DNA of 64,000 nt from Conchocele bisecta (taxonomy: Eukaryota; Mollusca; Bivalvia; Lucinida; Thyasiridae): positions 69,368,828 through 69,432,827 of the forward strand of contig CM055274.1 in the NCBI GenBank assembly GCA_029237695.1, read 5' to 3'. The notes under the pieces were generated by a model, which was not told the DNA's origin, did not search any database, and saw nothing but the letters and a program-made list of their open reading frames with translations. The translations under genes and the position numbers were made by a program. Positions 47,290 through 57,523 of the stretch are shown in pieces. Position 1 is the first letter of the stretch; every line of letters starts with the position of its first letter.

Positions 47290-48600
47290 TCCCGTGTCCG
47301 GTGTTCTTGCTCAGTGGTTAGCTAATAACCCAGAACAGAACTAGTGGCCGGCGTTCTTGCTCAGTGGTTAGCGTATAACCCAGAGCAGAACCGGTGTCGG
47401 GTGTTCGTGCTCGGCGGTTAACGTATAAACCAGAGCCTAACTGGTGTACTGTGTTCTTGCTCAATGGTTAGCGTATAACCCAGAGCAGAACTGGTGTCCG
47501 ATATCCAATGTCCGTACTCAGTAGGTAGCGGACCCCCCAGAGCATAACTAGCGACGTTGGATGTCTCAGTCATAAGAGATACCCTGCCACTATTCGGACT
47601 CGTACTTAGCTAGACTCAAAAACAGTCGTTAGTTTATGAATCTTGCCGAACACCAACTGGTGTCCGGTGTCCGGTGTCCGGTGTCCGGTGTCCGGTGTCC
47701 GGTGTCCGGTGCCCTTACTCAGTGGGTAGCGGACCACCTAGAGCAGAACTAGCGACTTTGGATGTCTCAGTCATAAGAGATACCCTGCCACTATTCGGAC
47801 TCGTACTTGGATAGACTCAGAAACAGTCGTTAGTTTATGAATCTTGCCGAACACCGACTAGTGTCCGGACGGTGGCCGGTGTCCGGTGTCCGGTGTCCGG
47901 TGGCCGGTGTCCGGTGTCCGGTGTCCGGTGGCCAGTGTCCGGTGTCCGGTGTCCGGTGTCCTTACTCAGTGGGTAGCGGACCACCCATAGCAGAACTAGC
48001 GACGTTGGATGTCTCAGTCATAAGAGATACCCCGCCACTATTCGGACTCGTACTTGGCTAGACTCAGAAACAGTCGTTAGTTTATGAATCTTGCCGAACA
48101 CCGACTGGTGTCCGATGTCCGGTGTCCGGTGTCCGGTGTCCGGTGGCCGGTGTCCGGTGTCCGGTGGCCGGTGTCCGGTGGCCGGTGTCCGGTGTCCGGT
48201 GTCCGGTGTCCGGTGTCCGGTGTCCGTCCAGTGTTCTTACTCAGTGGGTAGCGGACCACCCAGAGCAGAACTAGCGACGTTGGATGCCTCAGTCATAAGA
48301 GACACCCTGTCACTATTCGGACTCGGACTTGGCGTAGACTCAGAAACAGTCTTTAGTTTCTGAATCTTGCCGAACACAGACTGGCGTCCGTTGTTCTTAC
48401 TCATTGGATAGCGGACCACCCAGAGCAGAACTAGCGACGTTGGATGCCTCAGTCATAAGAGACACCCTGCCACTATTCGGACTCGGACTTGGCTCAGACT
48501 CAGAAACCACTGTAGTTTCTGAATCTCACTTATTGATACTTACCCTGATACTTACCATAATAGTACCTAATGGTCAGGCCCCTCCATAGAGGCCCCCAAG
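47290..48600 (-). repeat. Tandemly duplicated gag-like region with 7-bp satellite runs
   Basis: From 47290 to about 47505 a unit of roughly 51 bp (TTCTTGCTCAGTGGTTAGCG and CCAGAGCAGAAC segments) is repeated four times. From 47505 to 48500 a unit of about 160-250 bp (CAGTGGGTAGCGGACCACC ... AGTCATAAGAGATACCC ... TTGCCGAACACCGACT) is repeated about five times. Between these units are runs of the heptamer GGTGTCC or GGTGGCC: about 7 copies at 47660-47710, 13 at 47862-47960 and 17 at 48108-48230. On the minus strand each large unit reads a Ser/Thr-rich segment (SLMTEASNVASSALGGPLP), and the heptamers read TPDTGHR. Confidence 0.85.
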
Positions 48601-49207
48601 GCCTAAGACAAGCCCGGTTTCTCATTAGAGCAACCGTTATGTCTCTAGCAACAACGGAAACAAATTATCTCATGAGAATCACAAGTTCCCGTTTTGTGAC
48701 CACCCCCAAATTCCTGACCCGAACTGGGTTTAGGTTTCTCTTTAGTGAACGTGTTACGGAAAACCTATTCAAATATCGAACTAAACAAAGTCGAAAAAAA
48801 ATAAAAAATAATAATTTCTTTGTCGACAATAGGAACGTCCGACAATAGGAAAATCGCGAAGTTCGCGCCTGTGGCCACACTAAGAAAAAAAAAATTGAAA
48901 TACTTTTAAAATGAAATATTTTCGACTAGCAACTTATAGAAATGAATAGCCCCCACTCTTTTACAGAAGATATTGCCTACTTACGGACAATAACCATGAA
49001 TAGAGTGTATAAAACAGCCAAACGAAAATGAGCACCAAAAAGGATACTTTCACGCCAGCCGTCCGAAGCAACGAGGAAGTCTCCCGTGCGCGCATGCGCG
49101 GTCGATATGGGATGGGACAGGTGTAAGTGCGGGTCAATAAATTGTATTCGGAATGGGTAGCCCCAATAGAAGCTATATAGCAACATATAACAGGGAAGTA
49201 TGATACA

Positions 49208-49290
49208 GAACCAAGTTTTTGACGAGAAAAATTGAAAAATAACAAATATTCAGCAGACGACACAAATTAATTCAGCATTGTAAGAGTTAA
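49208..49290. mobile_element. Right half of the split hairpin MITE
   Basis: Continues the copy that begins at 42482; matches positions 61917-61995 of the intact copy closely. Confidence 0.85.
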
Positions 49291-49448
49291 GATCTTCTCT
49301 GTTTGCCATTCCATCAATGAAACGCCGCCATGGTTCTAACAATAGCAATACAGATCGTTATCAGGCTACAGAAGTGTGCTATTAGATTAGGAGCTACACT
49401 GGTCACAAATCTCATCAGCCCCGTTTTTCCAGTCACCAGCCACATATT
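49288..49448. mobile_element. GTGGCTGTGACTGGAGAAA-type MITE, partial
   Basis: TTGCCATTCCATCAATGAAA to CCAGTCACCAGCCACATAT; the left end is missing. Confidence 0.7.
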
Positions 49449-49638
49449 ATAAGAGCTCTATATACAAGCAATATCAATTATTCTATTCAGAAGATGTTAA
49501 TTTTCACTATTTCATTTGTTTAACCCAGTAAAAACTAGATTGGTCAGTAAGAGAAATCTTATGGAATGTAATTAAATCTTACCTGACCAAGAATTTCTTT
49601 GAAAATGTATTTATCAGGTAAAAAGATTTGCATTGGCC

Positions 49639-49862
49639 TGGGGCCCGTTTCACTAAACTTTGTACGACTAAAACGCAAATTTAGGATCGTCTGGAAATTT
49701 CAATTCATGGAATTACATTTATTGAGCATATGCAGCCTATGCTCAATAAATGTAAATCCAATAGTTGTTTACAAGAAAACATTGCTAATGTGAAATTTAA
49801 AGACTATCTTAAATTTGCACTTACAAACATTTTAGTGGTATGAGGTTTAGTGAAACGGGCCC
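49639..49862. mobile_element. GGGCCCGTTTCACTAAAC palindromic MITE, copy 6 (reverse)
   Basis: Same family in reverse orientation with part of one arm deleted; CTGG flanks both ends as a possible short target duplication. Confidence 0.85.
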
Positions 49863-50234
49863 TGGTCTGTACTGACTGATATCATATTATCATACTGCAG
49901 TGACTACTAGTAGACATGCATATCCGGGTAACAAGCAATTCAAAATTACGTTCCATTGGCCGAACTATGTCACATGACACTAGCATGGTATTTTATTTAC
50001 CAAGTAATGTTTTCTGTTAGAAATAAGAAAATATGACAGATTTTTTTGTACAGAATGCAGACACTCATGTCATTTGGTAATGTCATGTAACGCCGACAAA
50101 ATGTCCGAGAAAATAATTTTGACAAGGATAGGTGGATCTAGTCAATGAAGAATGCGACAATTTGTTATCAGTCAGAATGTGTATTCGGTCAATGCAGAGA
50201 TTTACCCGATATAGTTAGTGATGTTAGTACTTAC

Positions 50235-50850
50235 TAAGGTCAAGGTGCAGGTCAAGGTGAAGGTCAGTTAGCTGTGCTAGACTTGTACCTTTTCTCTCTA
50301 CCGCATCGTCGATCTGCACATCGACGCTGTCTGTGTCGTCATTCCCAGCTTCTATCTTGGTTACCTTGTCTGTTAGCTCGGGTATCGAGTTCTGGACAAT
50401 AAATATCTGTCTGTCCGCCTCGCCACCTACCCCACTGTCCGTGTCGGAATTATTCTCACTATTCTCTATCTTCTTATTACTCATAGACGCGTTGACATAT
50501 TCTATTTCCTCAACCTCTCGTTCCGCTTCATCATTATTAGCATACGGTGTCGGTGATCTTTTAATTTTCTTAGCAACAGGTTGTAGTTCACTATCCCGTA
50601 CCTTGCTACTGGATTCATCGGAATCTGACATAGCCGAGACACTCGCGGATGAATTGATCATTGTAGAATCCACGTCATGTTGAGCTTTTCTTGGATTTAC
50701 AGGTCTGTGGTCCGATTCTATGTTAATGATAGTTTTTAGAACGGGACTTTGTGCTTTTTCGATAGGAAGGGAGGTAGCAATGGTTGACTTTTTATAGCTA
50801 GAGTTGTCTATATTTTCTTTGTTCTCTGTATCCATTTTTTCTTCTTCCGA
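50235..50850 (-). CDS. FRMPD: FRMPD-like gene, exon c: acidic, Ser-rich region
   Basis: The acceptor has a good pyrimidine tract (TTACTCTGCTTTATACAG) and exon sequence starts at 50850. The donor is the consensus GTAAGTAC at 50234. The 616-nt exon starts in phase 0 and ends one base into a codon. It encodes about 205 residues of low-complexity, probably disordered sequence: a run SEEEKMDTENKEN, a Ser/Asp cluster (SAMSDSDESSS), a basic patch (KKIKRSP), a stretch NSDTDSGVGGEADR and the repeat DLHLDLHLDL at the end. The internal methionine at 50835 is probably not a start, since the frame is open from the acceptor and exon b joins in phase. Vertebrate FRMPD4 has a comparable Ser/Asp-rich region; that likeness is from recall. 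Confidence 0.78.
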
Positions 50851-51789
50851 CTGTATAAAGCAGAGTAATAAGACTGTTTAGCTCATTATAAGTGCCACAT
50901 TATCAAACACGACTAAATCTATTATTAACCTATTACATGTGGGATACAATTATTGTAGTAGTACAAGAAATTTGAGAGAAAATTTTTCCTAATTTCTATA
51001 TCTCTTCTTGAAAGTATATGAGTGTTAACAACATATACTTTTATGGATAAACAAACAGATTTTTTTTTCAACAAAAAAATATTATAAGTTATTGTGATTC
51101 TTCACAGTCAATATGGTGAATCTATATTCACCCGAGGCACAGCCAAGGCAGAATATAGTTTCAGACAAGCAATACGACACCATATTGACTTTGTAGAATC
51201 ACAATAATGTATTTGTCATACCTCAGATTCTTTGTGAAGTGTGTTGGTACATGTTTAACGTCACAGAAATATGGCACCAAACATCATGACGTTACAAATA
51301 ATACCCGACGTCATCCCCACATAAACAAGTAGAAATTTGTTAATTACTTGGCAATTTCTGGACCGATTTTCTAACTAAATCTAACTTTTTTTTTCTTAGG
51401 TCATTTCCAGTCCATATAGCTATGTTTCGGAGGTGATTTCCAAATTCTTTCATTTTAGACTCAGCCTCGACCCGCCACCATTTATATTTGAGCCATATTG
51501 ACGGGCTTGACAGGTAATATGGGCTCATTATGTTACTACCCATGAAGCTGACCAATCAAAACACAAGAAATTTATCTGTGGTATGACAATATATATTATA
51601 TACTGGGAAAGATTGGCCACTGAAATGCTTTCATTCTAGGAGAAAAATACAATGTATATTCATATTTTCAACAGCAAAAATACAATGTATATTCATATTT
51701 TCAACAGCAAAAATACAATGTATATTCATATTTACAACAGCAAAAATACAATAGTGCAGATAAAATACAAATACAAGATGGAAATTTAC
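50851..51789 (-). other. Intron between exons b and c
   Basis: 939 bp. An inverted-repeat segment occupies 51085-51215 (TTATTGTGATTCT and AGAATCACAATAA ends around a second pair, TCAATATGG and CCATATTGA). A second segment, 51208-51590, is bounded by TTGTCATACC and GGTATGACAA. Inside it a 71-codon frame on the minus strand (51340-51555) has no recognised homology and no splice support. The 33-bp minisatellite ends the intron near the exon b donor. Confidence 0.7.
51643..51751. repeat. 33-bp tandem repeat, 3 copies
   Basis: The unit of AAAAATACAATGTATATTC plus ATATTTTCAACAGC occurs three times, nearly identical. Being a multiple of three, it leaves the exon b frame open beyond its donor. Confidence 0.9.
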
Positions 51790-51998
51790 CTTAATTCCGA
51801 GATCCTTCTTCAGTTTTGATATAAACTCTGTATTTCCTTCATACGCTGGTGGACCCCTAGTAAGGTCAACCACCCTTTCGTTGTCAGGGAAACCGTTGCC
51901 TTGGTTACTGGCATCCTCCCCTATCACCATGGAAACTATGTCCTCCGGGTAACTCCACGGTGCTGTGATCACAACGTGTTTTCCCTCATAAGTCGGGA
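51790..51998 (-). CDS. FRMPD: FRMPD-like gene, exon b: post-FERM linker
   Basis: The acceptor is TTATTATTACAG and exon sequence starts at 51998. The donor is AAG|GTAAAT with the last base at 51790. The 209-nt exon begins with the two bases that finish the codon left open by exon a (giving Ile) and ends in phase 0. It encodes PTYEGKHVVITAPWSYPED, then an acidic and polar stretch and a lysine-rich end (ISKLKKDLGIK). I recognise no domain; it is the linker after the FERM domain. A 33-bp repeat present three times (51643-51751) lies in the intron about 40 bases past the donor. An apparent continuation of the frame beyond the donor encodes repeated peptides from that array and is not coding. Confidence 0.8.
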
Positions 51999-52096
51999 CT
52001 GTAATAATAATTGGTTTAACACATTTCATGGCACATACAGATACACAGGTATCAAAGTATATTCTTCTTTTTTTATTTCTTCAAGAAAGTTTTTAT

Positions 52097-52155
52097 TATT
52101 ACCACTCATTTGAACCGTCTCAGCGAGCAAGACGGTTCAAATGAGTGGCAACAAC
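52097..52155. repeat. Short hairpin with GAACCGTCTC / GACGGTTC
   Basis: ACCACTCATTTGAACCGTCT and AGACGGTTCAAATGAGTGG mirror each other around CAGCGAGCA. Diverged copies lie at 8257-8300, 8485-8535, 24800-24860 and 25940-26005. Confidence 0.8.
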
Positions 52156-52610
52156 ACATACCTTAGATTAGAAATAATGCAAATATTTATATTTTTCGTT
52201 ATTTACATGAATAGCTACCTTAATTGTATAGGTGATCGATGTCTTGGTAGATGAGATCATTATTAACTGATCTAATCAAATTTATTTTCTTATTGTTTAA
52301 AGTTAATATTATTGTTTCACACAGATATAAATTTAAAATAGATTTATTGACCCACATATACACCAATACAGTATATTTTACACAAGGCGAATATCTTAAT
52401 CTTGGTATATTTTCATTTTCTCTTAATATTGGGGTTGTAAATTTCTCACATACTACCTGTTTGTTTACATTTCACTTGATCTTCGACTTAATGTATTTAT
52501 TTGTTGGTGGAAGTCACAGCATGTGTATACATATGGATATATAGCACCATATACACTACAATCTGACGAAATCTGACTTGATGCCTTTGCAAGCAGCAAA
52601 ATCTTCAAGA

Positions 52611-52815
52611 CACCAGAGCTCCAGTTAAGGTGCGTAATTTCAACTTTGGGGGCAATTTTGTAATTTCTTCACCAAAAATGGCAAGTTGGGAGTGCTTTAG
52701 AATCGTCTCATTGAGACGATTCTAAAGAACTTCCCAACTTACCATTTTTGGTGAAGAACTAAGAAAAATACCTCGAATATTTGGTCAAATTACACATCTT
52801 AACTGGAGCCCTGGA
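52611..52815. mobile_element. CTCCAGTTAAGGTGC palindromic MITE, second copy
   Basis: Same ends and the same centre (TCGTCTCATTGAGACGA) as the copy at 668-856; it lies in the intron between exons a and b. Confidence 0.88.
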
Positions 52816-53514
52816 CACACACCAGCCTCAACATCTGTGCTGATACACAAAACTGATTTGGGTCATCACTGGTCACAATGACAGTATTAAAGTCTGGCTG
52901 GAGAAATTGGCCTTATGGGATGAGTGACCAGTGTAACTCCTGATCAAATCATGTAAGCCCCGTTTCTCCAGTCACAGCCAAAAATGGGTTTCATTTTCCT
53001 TCCATAAACATGTACAATGTGACTACTGTATGTTCCACGTTTTTATGCCGACACTGTTTTGGCAATTAGACACATTTAATCTAAAAATATATTTAAATGT
53101 ACCGGTAAGTACTTTTTCATCAATAAAAAAGTCACCCTCCCCAATTTTTATTTGATTAAATTTCATCAAATACTTCTTGTATTGCAAACAATAAAAATTC
53201 CTATGAGAATTTAACATGGGGCAAAAAGGAGGGCGGGATCGAGTGTCCTGCAGGGTCGCAAAACAAAACAAATGAAACTTGACTCCGAAACCTGGCAAAA
53301 CATGGAACAGACAGTATAATATCTGAACAGTTTTATGATATCATTTATGGCATTAAAGGCACTGTGTGTCGGATGATGTCTCAGATATTTAATATATGTT
53401 TATTCGCCTGATGCTCCTGCAAATGACATATATCAACTGATCACCCTGTATATAAATATTCATGTAACACAACTTAATTTAATCAAATGCGAAGAAGTGT
53501 TTTATGCTACTATA

Positions 53515-53600
53515 TACTATCATGTTTTTATTGAGAAATAAGGCAAGATATAAAAGCAACAGCAGACAACAGTTGTTGTGTGTAGCGGTCTAAGGGTGAA
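53515..53600. mobile_element. TTTGGCAGCA-type hairpin, half copy
   Basis: CATGTTTTTATTGAGAAATA to AGCGGTCTAAGGGTGAA; matches the right arm of the copy at 38944-39152. Confidence 0.7.
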
Positions 53601-53691
53601 ATTATTAACATTAAATTTAACAGAACTTGGGTGTTCACAAGACAATTTGTAATATAGAATCTGATTTATCTGACACGATTTAAATTCTTAC

Positions 53692-53827
53692 TTTCTGGGT
53701 CGTCGCTCTGTCTGCCAGCATTTTTCTGTAACAATGATTTATTTTGGTCGACAAATATCCGATAGTAACCATTCACCATGCTCACGAAATTCATGGCGTC
53801 TTCTTTCAGGAGTCCAAGGTTCAATGT
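53692..53827 (-). CDS. FRMPD: FRMPD-like gene, exon a: end of FERM domain
   Basis: Most 5' exon of the minus-strand gene visible here. The acceptor is TTTCAG at 53833-53828 and the donor is GTAAG at 53691-53687. It starts in phase 0, is 136 nt long and ends one base into a codon. It encodes about 45 residues including LKEDAMNFVSMVNGYYRIF followed by VDQNKSLL. This resembles the last alpha helix of a FERM F3 lobe; FRMPD and related FERM proteins have a similar GYY(R/K)-LVD-KS segment there. The product would be a cytoplasmic scaffold at the cell cortex (known of the family, not shown here). The preceding FERM and PDZ exons are not found up to 64 kb. Three copies of an 18-bp repeat sit just upstream of the acceptor. 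The exon is certain from splice signals and phase; the family name is less so. Confidence 0.8.
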
Positions 53828-53854
53828 CTGAAATATATGGATAATAGAGTAGAA

Positions 53855-53909
53855 GCTCTCTAAACTTGACACGCTCTCTAAACTTGACACGCTCTCTAAA
53901 CTTGACACG
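53855..53909. repeat. 18-bp tandem repeat, 3 copies, beside exon a acceptor
   Basis: The unit GCTCTCTAAACTTGACAC occurs three times in a row with no differences. It begins 28 bases upstream (in gene direction) of exon a, where the branch point would be expected. Confidence 0.9.
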
Positions 53910-55254
53910 TGTGTGCTTACTTATGACAGGTCACACTGTATTGATGTATATATTATACACATTTATTTTGGCTGAATACTCATTGATGTTCAATGATAAT
54001 ATAGGAGAATGGCTTTATGTACAGTGTTTAAAGGCCTGTCAACAGCTAAGGTCATATAAGGCCGGGTTAATGGGGTCAAATCCCATACTTCACCTGCTGT
54101 AATGGGGGAGATGGGTGGGAGGGGAGACCCAGAATCAGAAATGAGTATTTACAGATAAAATACATACCCAAAATCAGAAATGAATATTTACAGATAAAAT
54201 ACATATTCAGCCTTGAAATTAGAATAACCTGACCACAACACACAACAGACACTTAGCCCCACTCCCTAAAATTAATAGGATTAGTACTAATCTTACTACT
54301 TTTATAATTGGTATAACCAGATACAATTCTTAAGTAAGAAGAACGCAAAAATAATTATTATTAGAATCTATTAGAATCACCACTGGCTCCGAAGTCCTGA
54401 GTGAGGTTTAATAGAGGCAACTGTTATTCATCGAAGGGAAAATTATAAAAATATAAGATTTTCTACTATCTGAACAAAAACATAACGAAGGGACGTTATA
54501 AACTCTCAAATGTCTGACAGACTTGATATTTACTGTCTGTCAGTTTGGACCAAGACTTTTCGGCCACTTTGGTCATTAATCATTAATGCTGATCAGATTT
54601 ACGCCTATTGACGTTTCGGACTGTCACCGTTTCGGACCAAGGACGTTTCGGTCTGTATCAATGCGATTAATTTCGGCCCACGGCCACGTCCAGAACAAGA
54701 CATATTTATTTTTGCTAATCTCCTAGGAAATATCGGCCAACAATCCAACATGATGTCAATTTCATCCATATTATACGAGATGGGTTTGAGATGCTTTGAA
54801 AATGGCGTCTCCATAACCGTGTAAATTCTGATCGCCCTGTGTCCGTGCAAATAGCTACTGCCGATGAGGAATTTACTGTGACACCGGAAAAAGTTGAATT
54901 TCGCTTCCGCTTTTGAAAGTGAAAGTAGCAATTATGTTTCCCCCCCCCCCCATTTTCATGGATGTTGCCTTCGAAATACTGCAAAGAAAATAAATCTAGT
55001 TGGACAATTGGCTCCGATTTTGTTTCAAGTTAGTTTATTAGAGGCACTAATTAATTTCGTGAAAATCAGCCAAAAAATGTGTCATTTTCAACGTAAAAAG
55101 TGGGGGGTGGGGGTCTATTAGAGCATGGGCGTCTATTAGAATATTTACGGTATATACTAGTGATAGGTTTCATTGTAGTTTGTAGGTGATGCTAATGTCT
55201 GTTCATGATTGCATAACACATAAACATGTAATGAAGGACTAATATACATCAGTC

Positions 55255-55453
55255 ACAGTGGAAACTCTAAACTGGACACCATGTGGTCCTCCCAGGGTGT
55301 CCAGTAATAGTGGTCCTCCCAGGGTGTCCAGTAATAGTGGTGTCCCAGGGTGTCCAGTAATAGTGGTCCTCCCAGGGTGTCCAGTAATAGTGGTGTCCCA
55401 GGGTGTCCAGTAATAGTGGTGTCCCAGGGTGTCCAGTAATAGAGGTTTTACTG
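55255..55453. mobile_element. Short pogo-like remnant filled by a minisatellite
   Basis: The left end CAGTGGAAACTCTAAACTGG and the right end TAGAGGTTTTACTG are imperfect inverted repeats. In between, a unit of 24-27 bp (CCAGGGTGTCCAGTAATAGTGG, in two length forms) is repeated about six times, so the remnant has become mostly tandem repeat. Confidence 0.65.
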
Positions 55454-55559
55454 GATTGTAAGTAATATTATACTAACACATTATAAAAAAAAATAAAAAA
55501 TCACTATTATACTGTACTATTGTACAGTGATGTACATTAATGTGTCGATATTTTCAAAT

Positions 55560-55975
55560 ATAAAAGTGGGTGGCAGGTGGGAGAATGCGACGGGTAATTT
55601 AACGATCGGGGTTCATCCTTACCGGAATCCCGACTGGAGACCTGGTTTAGCCCTCACATACGTCTTTGGCACTTTGTATGTGACAGTTGAATCTGGTTAT
55701 AGCCCTTATGTGAGTATTACGATATACGTAATCCTATTTTAGTCGAAGGGGCCAAGTGACTTTGGTGTGGTACTTATGGACCTGGCACCCGGTCAGGTTA
55801 TTCTAATTTCAGGTCTGAATATATTTTTTCTCAATGTAAATATTCCGTTCTGATTTTGGGATTTTCCCCCCAATGCAGCAGGTTAAAACGGGATCAAACC
55901 CGTTTGCCCGGCCTTACATGACCTTAGCTGTTGCTAGGCCGTTAAACACCAATAAACAAACAAACAAATATAAAA
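55560..55975. mobile_element. SINE-like repeat, reverse copy
   Basis: Reverse orientation: GTGGGTGGCAGGTGGGAGAA to ACACCAATAAACAAACAAAC. The frame WRPGLALTYVFGTLYVTVES is open on the plus strand here. Confidence 0.72.
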
Positions 55976-56347
55976 AGTGTGTATTCTTGTACATCAATAT
56001 CTATACTCAGCAGAAAAGAAAAGAAAGGAACCAGTTCTTTTAAGCATAACGGCATATTTTTCTGCTGTTTGGGATTCAATTAAAATCTAGTGAAAGCAAA
56101 TCAGTTTTAACAACAATAGTCTTGTGTCGAGTCTGAGAATTGCTCTTCTTCGAGTCGAGTTGGAGATTATATTGGCAAAAAGTGCAGATCCTGTTGAGAT
56201 GGCTCGTCACGAGGCGGCTCATCTGGATCTACACCATTTGTCAATACCACTATACAGGCCTGTGGTAATGAAAGGGTTAATAACCTCAAAGAAATATCTG
56301 ATGAACACTGTTTCTTTTCAATTCAATCGCCATCACTATCAAAGTGC

Positions 56348-56745
56348 ATGATCACGTGGTTACAACAACAACAATGGCTGAAAATGTTAAAAGCGCTACC
56401 ACTCCAAAGTAAGTATTATTTGATATTTTCGTTAATAGGCAACAGATTTTGTTGAAATATGGTGCAGCAAACGCGTTTTCATGAGCTGCATTTGGTAGTC
56501 TCGGGAGTTTGGCACATACGTATGTCGTTTTTGCGAAGAATCGATTTTCCGTGTCAGTAGACACGGAAATGGATTCTTCGCAAAAACGAGAAAAGTTTGA
56601 GCCAAAGTACTGAGACGCGTTTGATGCGCCATATTTCATCAAAATCCGTTACATAATAAGGACAATATAAATGAATACGTACTTTGAATAGGAGGGCTTC
56701 TCGAAGTTTCAGTACTTGTTGTTGTTGTTGTAACCACGTGATCAT
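56348..56745. mobile_element. About 400-bp foldback element
   Basis: ATGATCACGTGGTTACAACA at the left is mirrored by TGTTGTAACCACGTGATCAT at the right; arms of about 190 bp are complementary over much of their length, including CGCAAAAACG / CGTTTTTGCG. The central turn is near 56545-56565 (CCGTGTCAGTAGACACGG). Confidence 0.8.
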
Positions 56746-57310
56746 ACACCTTGACTATAAAGCTCAAAAGATGCAAATTGGACTCGAGGTAAAAAGCTTA
56801 AAAATCTCAGACTCCAGAAGTCAATTCTATACATGTGGTCATATTCTTGTGATAATACTTATAAACCATAAAAATAATAACATGTTATCAGGTTATGTGT
56901 TATTCAGTTTCACTACCATCTGATTCTTGTTACTTCTTGTAGCCATATTTGAGACACACCACGTGATTTTGTACCTACTGTCTGTTTCACGAAAGCTGCC
57001 CAAATTTTACGGCTATAGAAACAATGCAAAAACTTTTTTTTTCCATAAAATTTAACAGCATGCTATTATTTTTTCCACTCGTAACGACATCTGGGCAACT
57101 TCTCGATGTGGTGACTTTAAATTCCAGTAAGACAGTAAGATGATGTGCGATATCTCATGAAAAATATTTATAAAATTTAAAATAAATGATGTCGAAGCTG
57201 ACAAAATTTTCATCAGCTTTTGCATCATTTACAGCAAATATCAGTTTCTGTAAATATTATTTCATGAAAAATCGCACATCTTATTTACAAAATCACATGG
57301 CGTCTCAATT

Positions 57311-57523
57311 ACCGTATTTTTTCTAATAAACACCCCCCAGGCTATGCAATCAATGGGGATCAAACCGTGGAAAGTAAGATCAAAATACGTTATTTTCACA
57401 TACAAAAGCCATTTAAAACAATGTTTTAAATGGCTTTTGTGTGTGAAAATAACATATTTAGAATGCAAATATGGGAGGGGGGCTACTATATAGAGAGGCG
57501 GCTACTATTAGAATAAATACGGT
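57311..57523. mobile_element. Small TA-flanked inverted-repeat element
   Basis: The ends CCGTATTTTTTCTAATA and TATTAGAATAAATACGG mirror each other and are flanked by TA. A central hairpin has arms with AAAGCCATTTAAAACA. A related right end alone (TCTATTAGAATATTTACGG) lies at 55125-55152. Confidence 0.7.

Larger units (their letters stand above)
42602..49207 (-). mobile_element. Decayed DIRS-like tyrosine-recombinase retrotransposon
   Basis: A 6.6-kb insertion with long inverted (not direct) terminal repeats: 42633-42768 is the reverse complement of about 49071-49205, sharing CTGTTATATGTTGCTATA and the palindrome-like CGCGCATGCGCG. On the minus strand, in order, lie a duplicated gag-like region (47.3-48.6 kb), a reverse transcriptase with YLDDWLL (46302-46282), a degenerate RNase H region and a tyrosine-recombinase-like segment (45.0-45.6 kb). 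Inverted terminal repeats, this gene order, a YLDD reverse transcriptase and no clear target duplication are features of the DIRS order. Frames are broken by many stops and shifts. It interrupts a hairpin MITE whose halves lie at 42482-42601 and 49208-49290. Confidence 0.75.
38326..50234 (-). other. Intron between exons c and d
   Basis: An 11.9-kb intron. It holds a reverse copy of the tRNA-headed repeat (39.17-40.02 kb), a SINE-like repeat (40.08-40.6 kb), several TTTGGCAGCA-type hairpins, TCCGTC/GGACGGAC-rich simple sequence (41.4-41.8 kb), the 6.6-kb DIRS-like element and a palindromic MITE (49.64-49.86 kb). 49.9-50.2 kb shows nothing recognisable. Confidence 0.75.
51999..53691 (-). other. 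Intron between exons a and b
   Basis: 1.7 kb. It contains a GAACCGTCTC-type hairpin (52097-52155), an AT-rich stretch (52160-52560) with nothing recognisable, a CCAGTTAAGG-type palindromic MITE (52611-52815), part of a CTGTGACTGGAGAAA-type repeat (52885-52983) and half of a TTTGGCAGCA-type hairpin (53515-53600). Confidence 0.75.

Noticed and set aside
50333..50683. 116-codon plus-strand frame
   Set aside because: Antisense shadow of exon c.
51340..51555. Minus-strand frame MVSFMGSNIMSPYYLSS between exons b and c
   Set aside because: Exons b and c already join in phase 0 without it; no matching splice sites; lies in an inverted-repeat segment.
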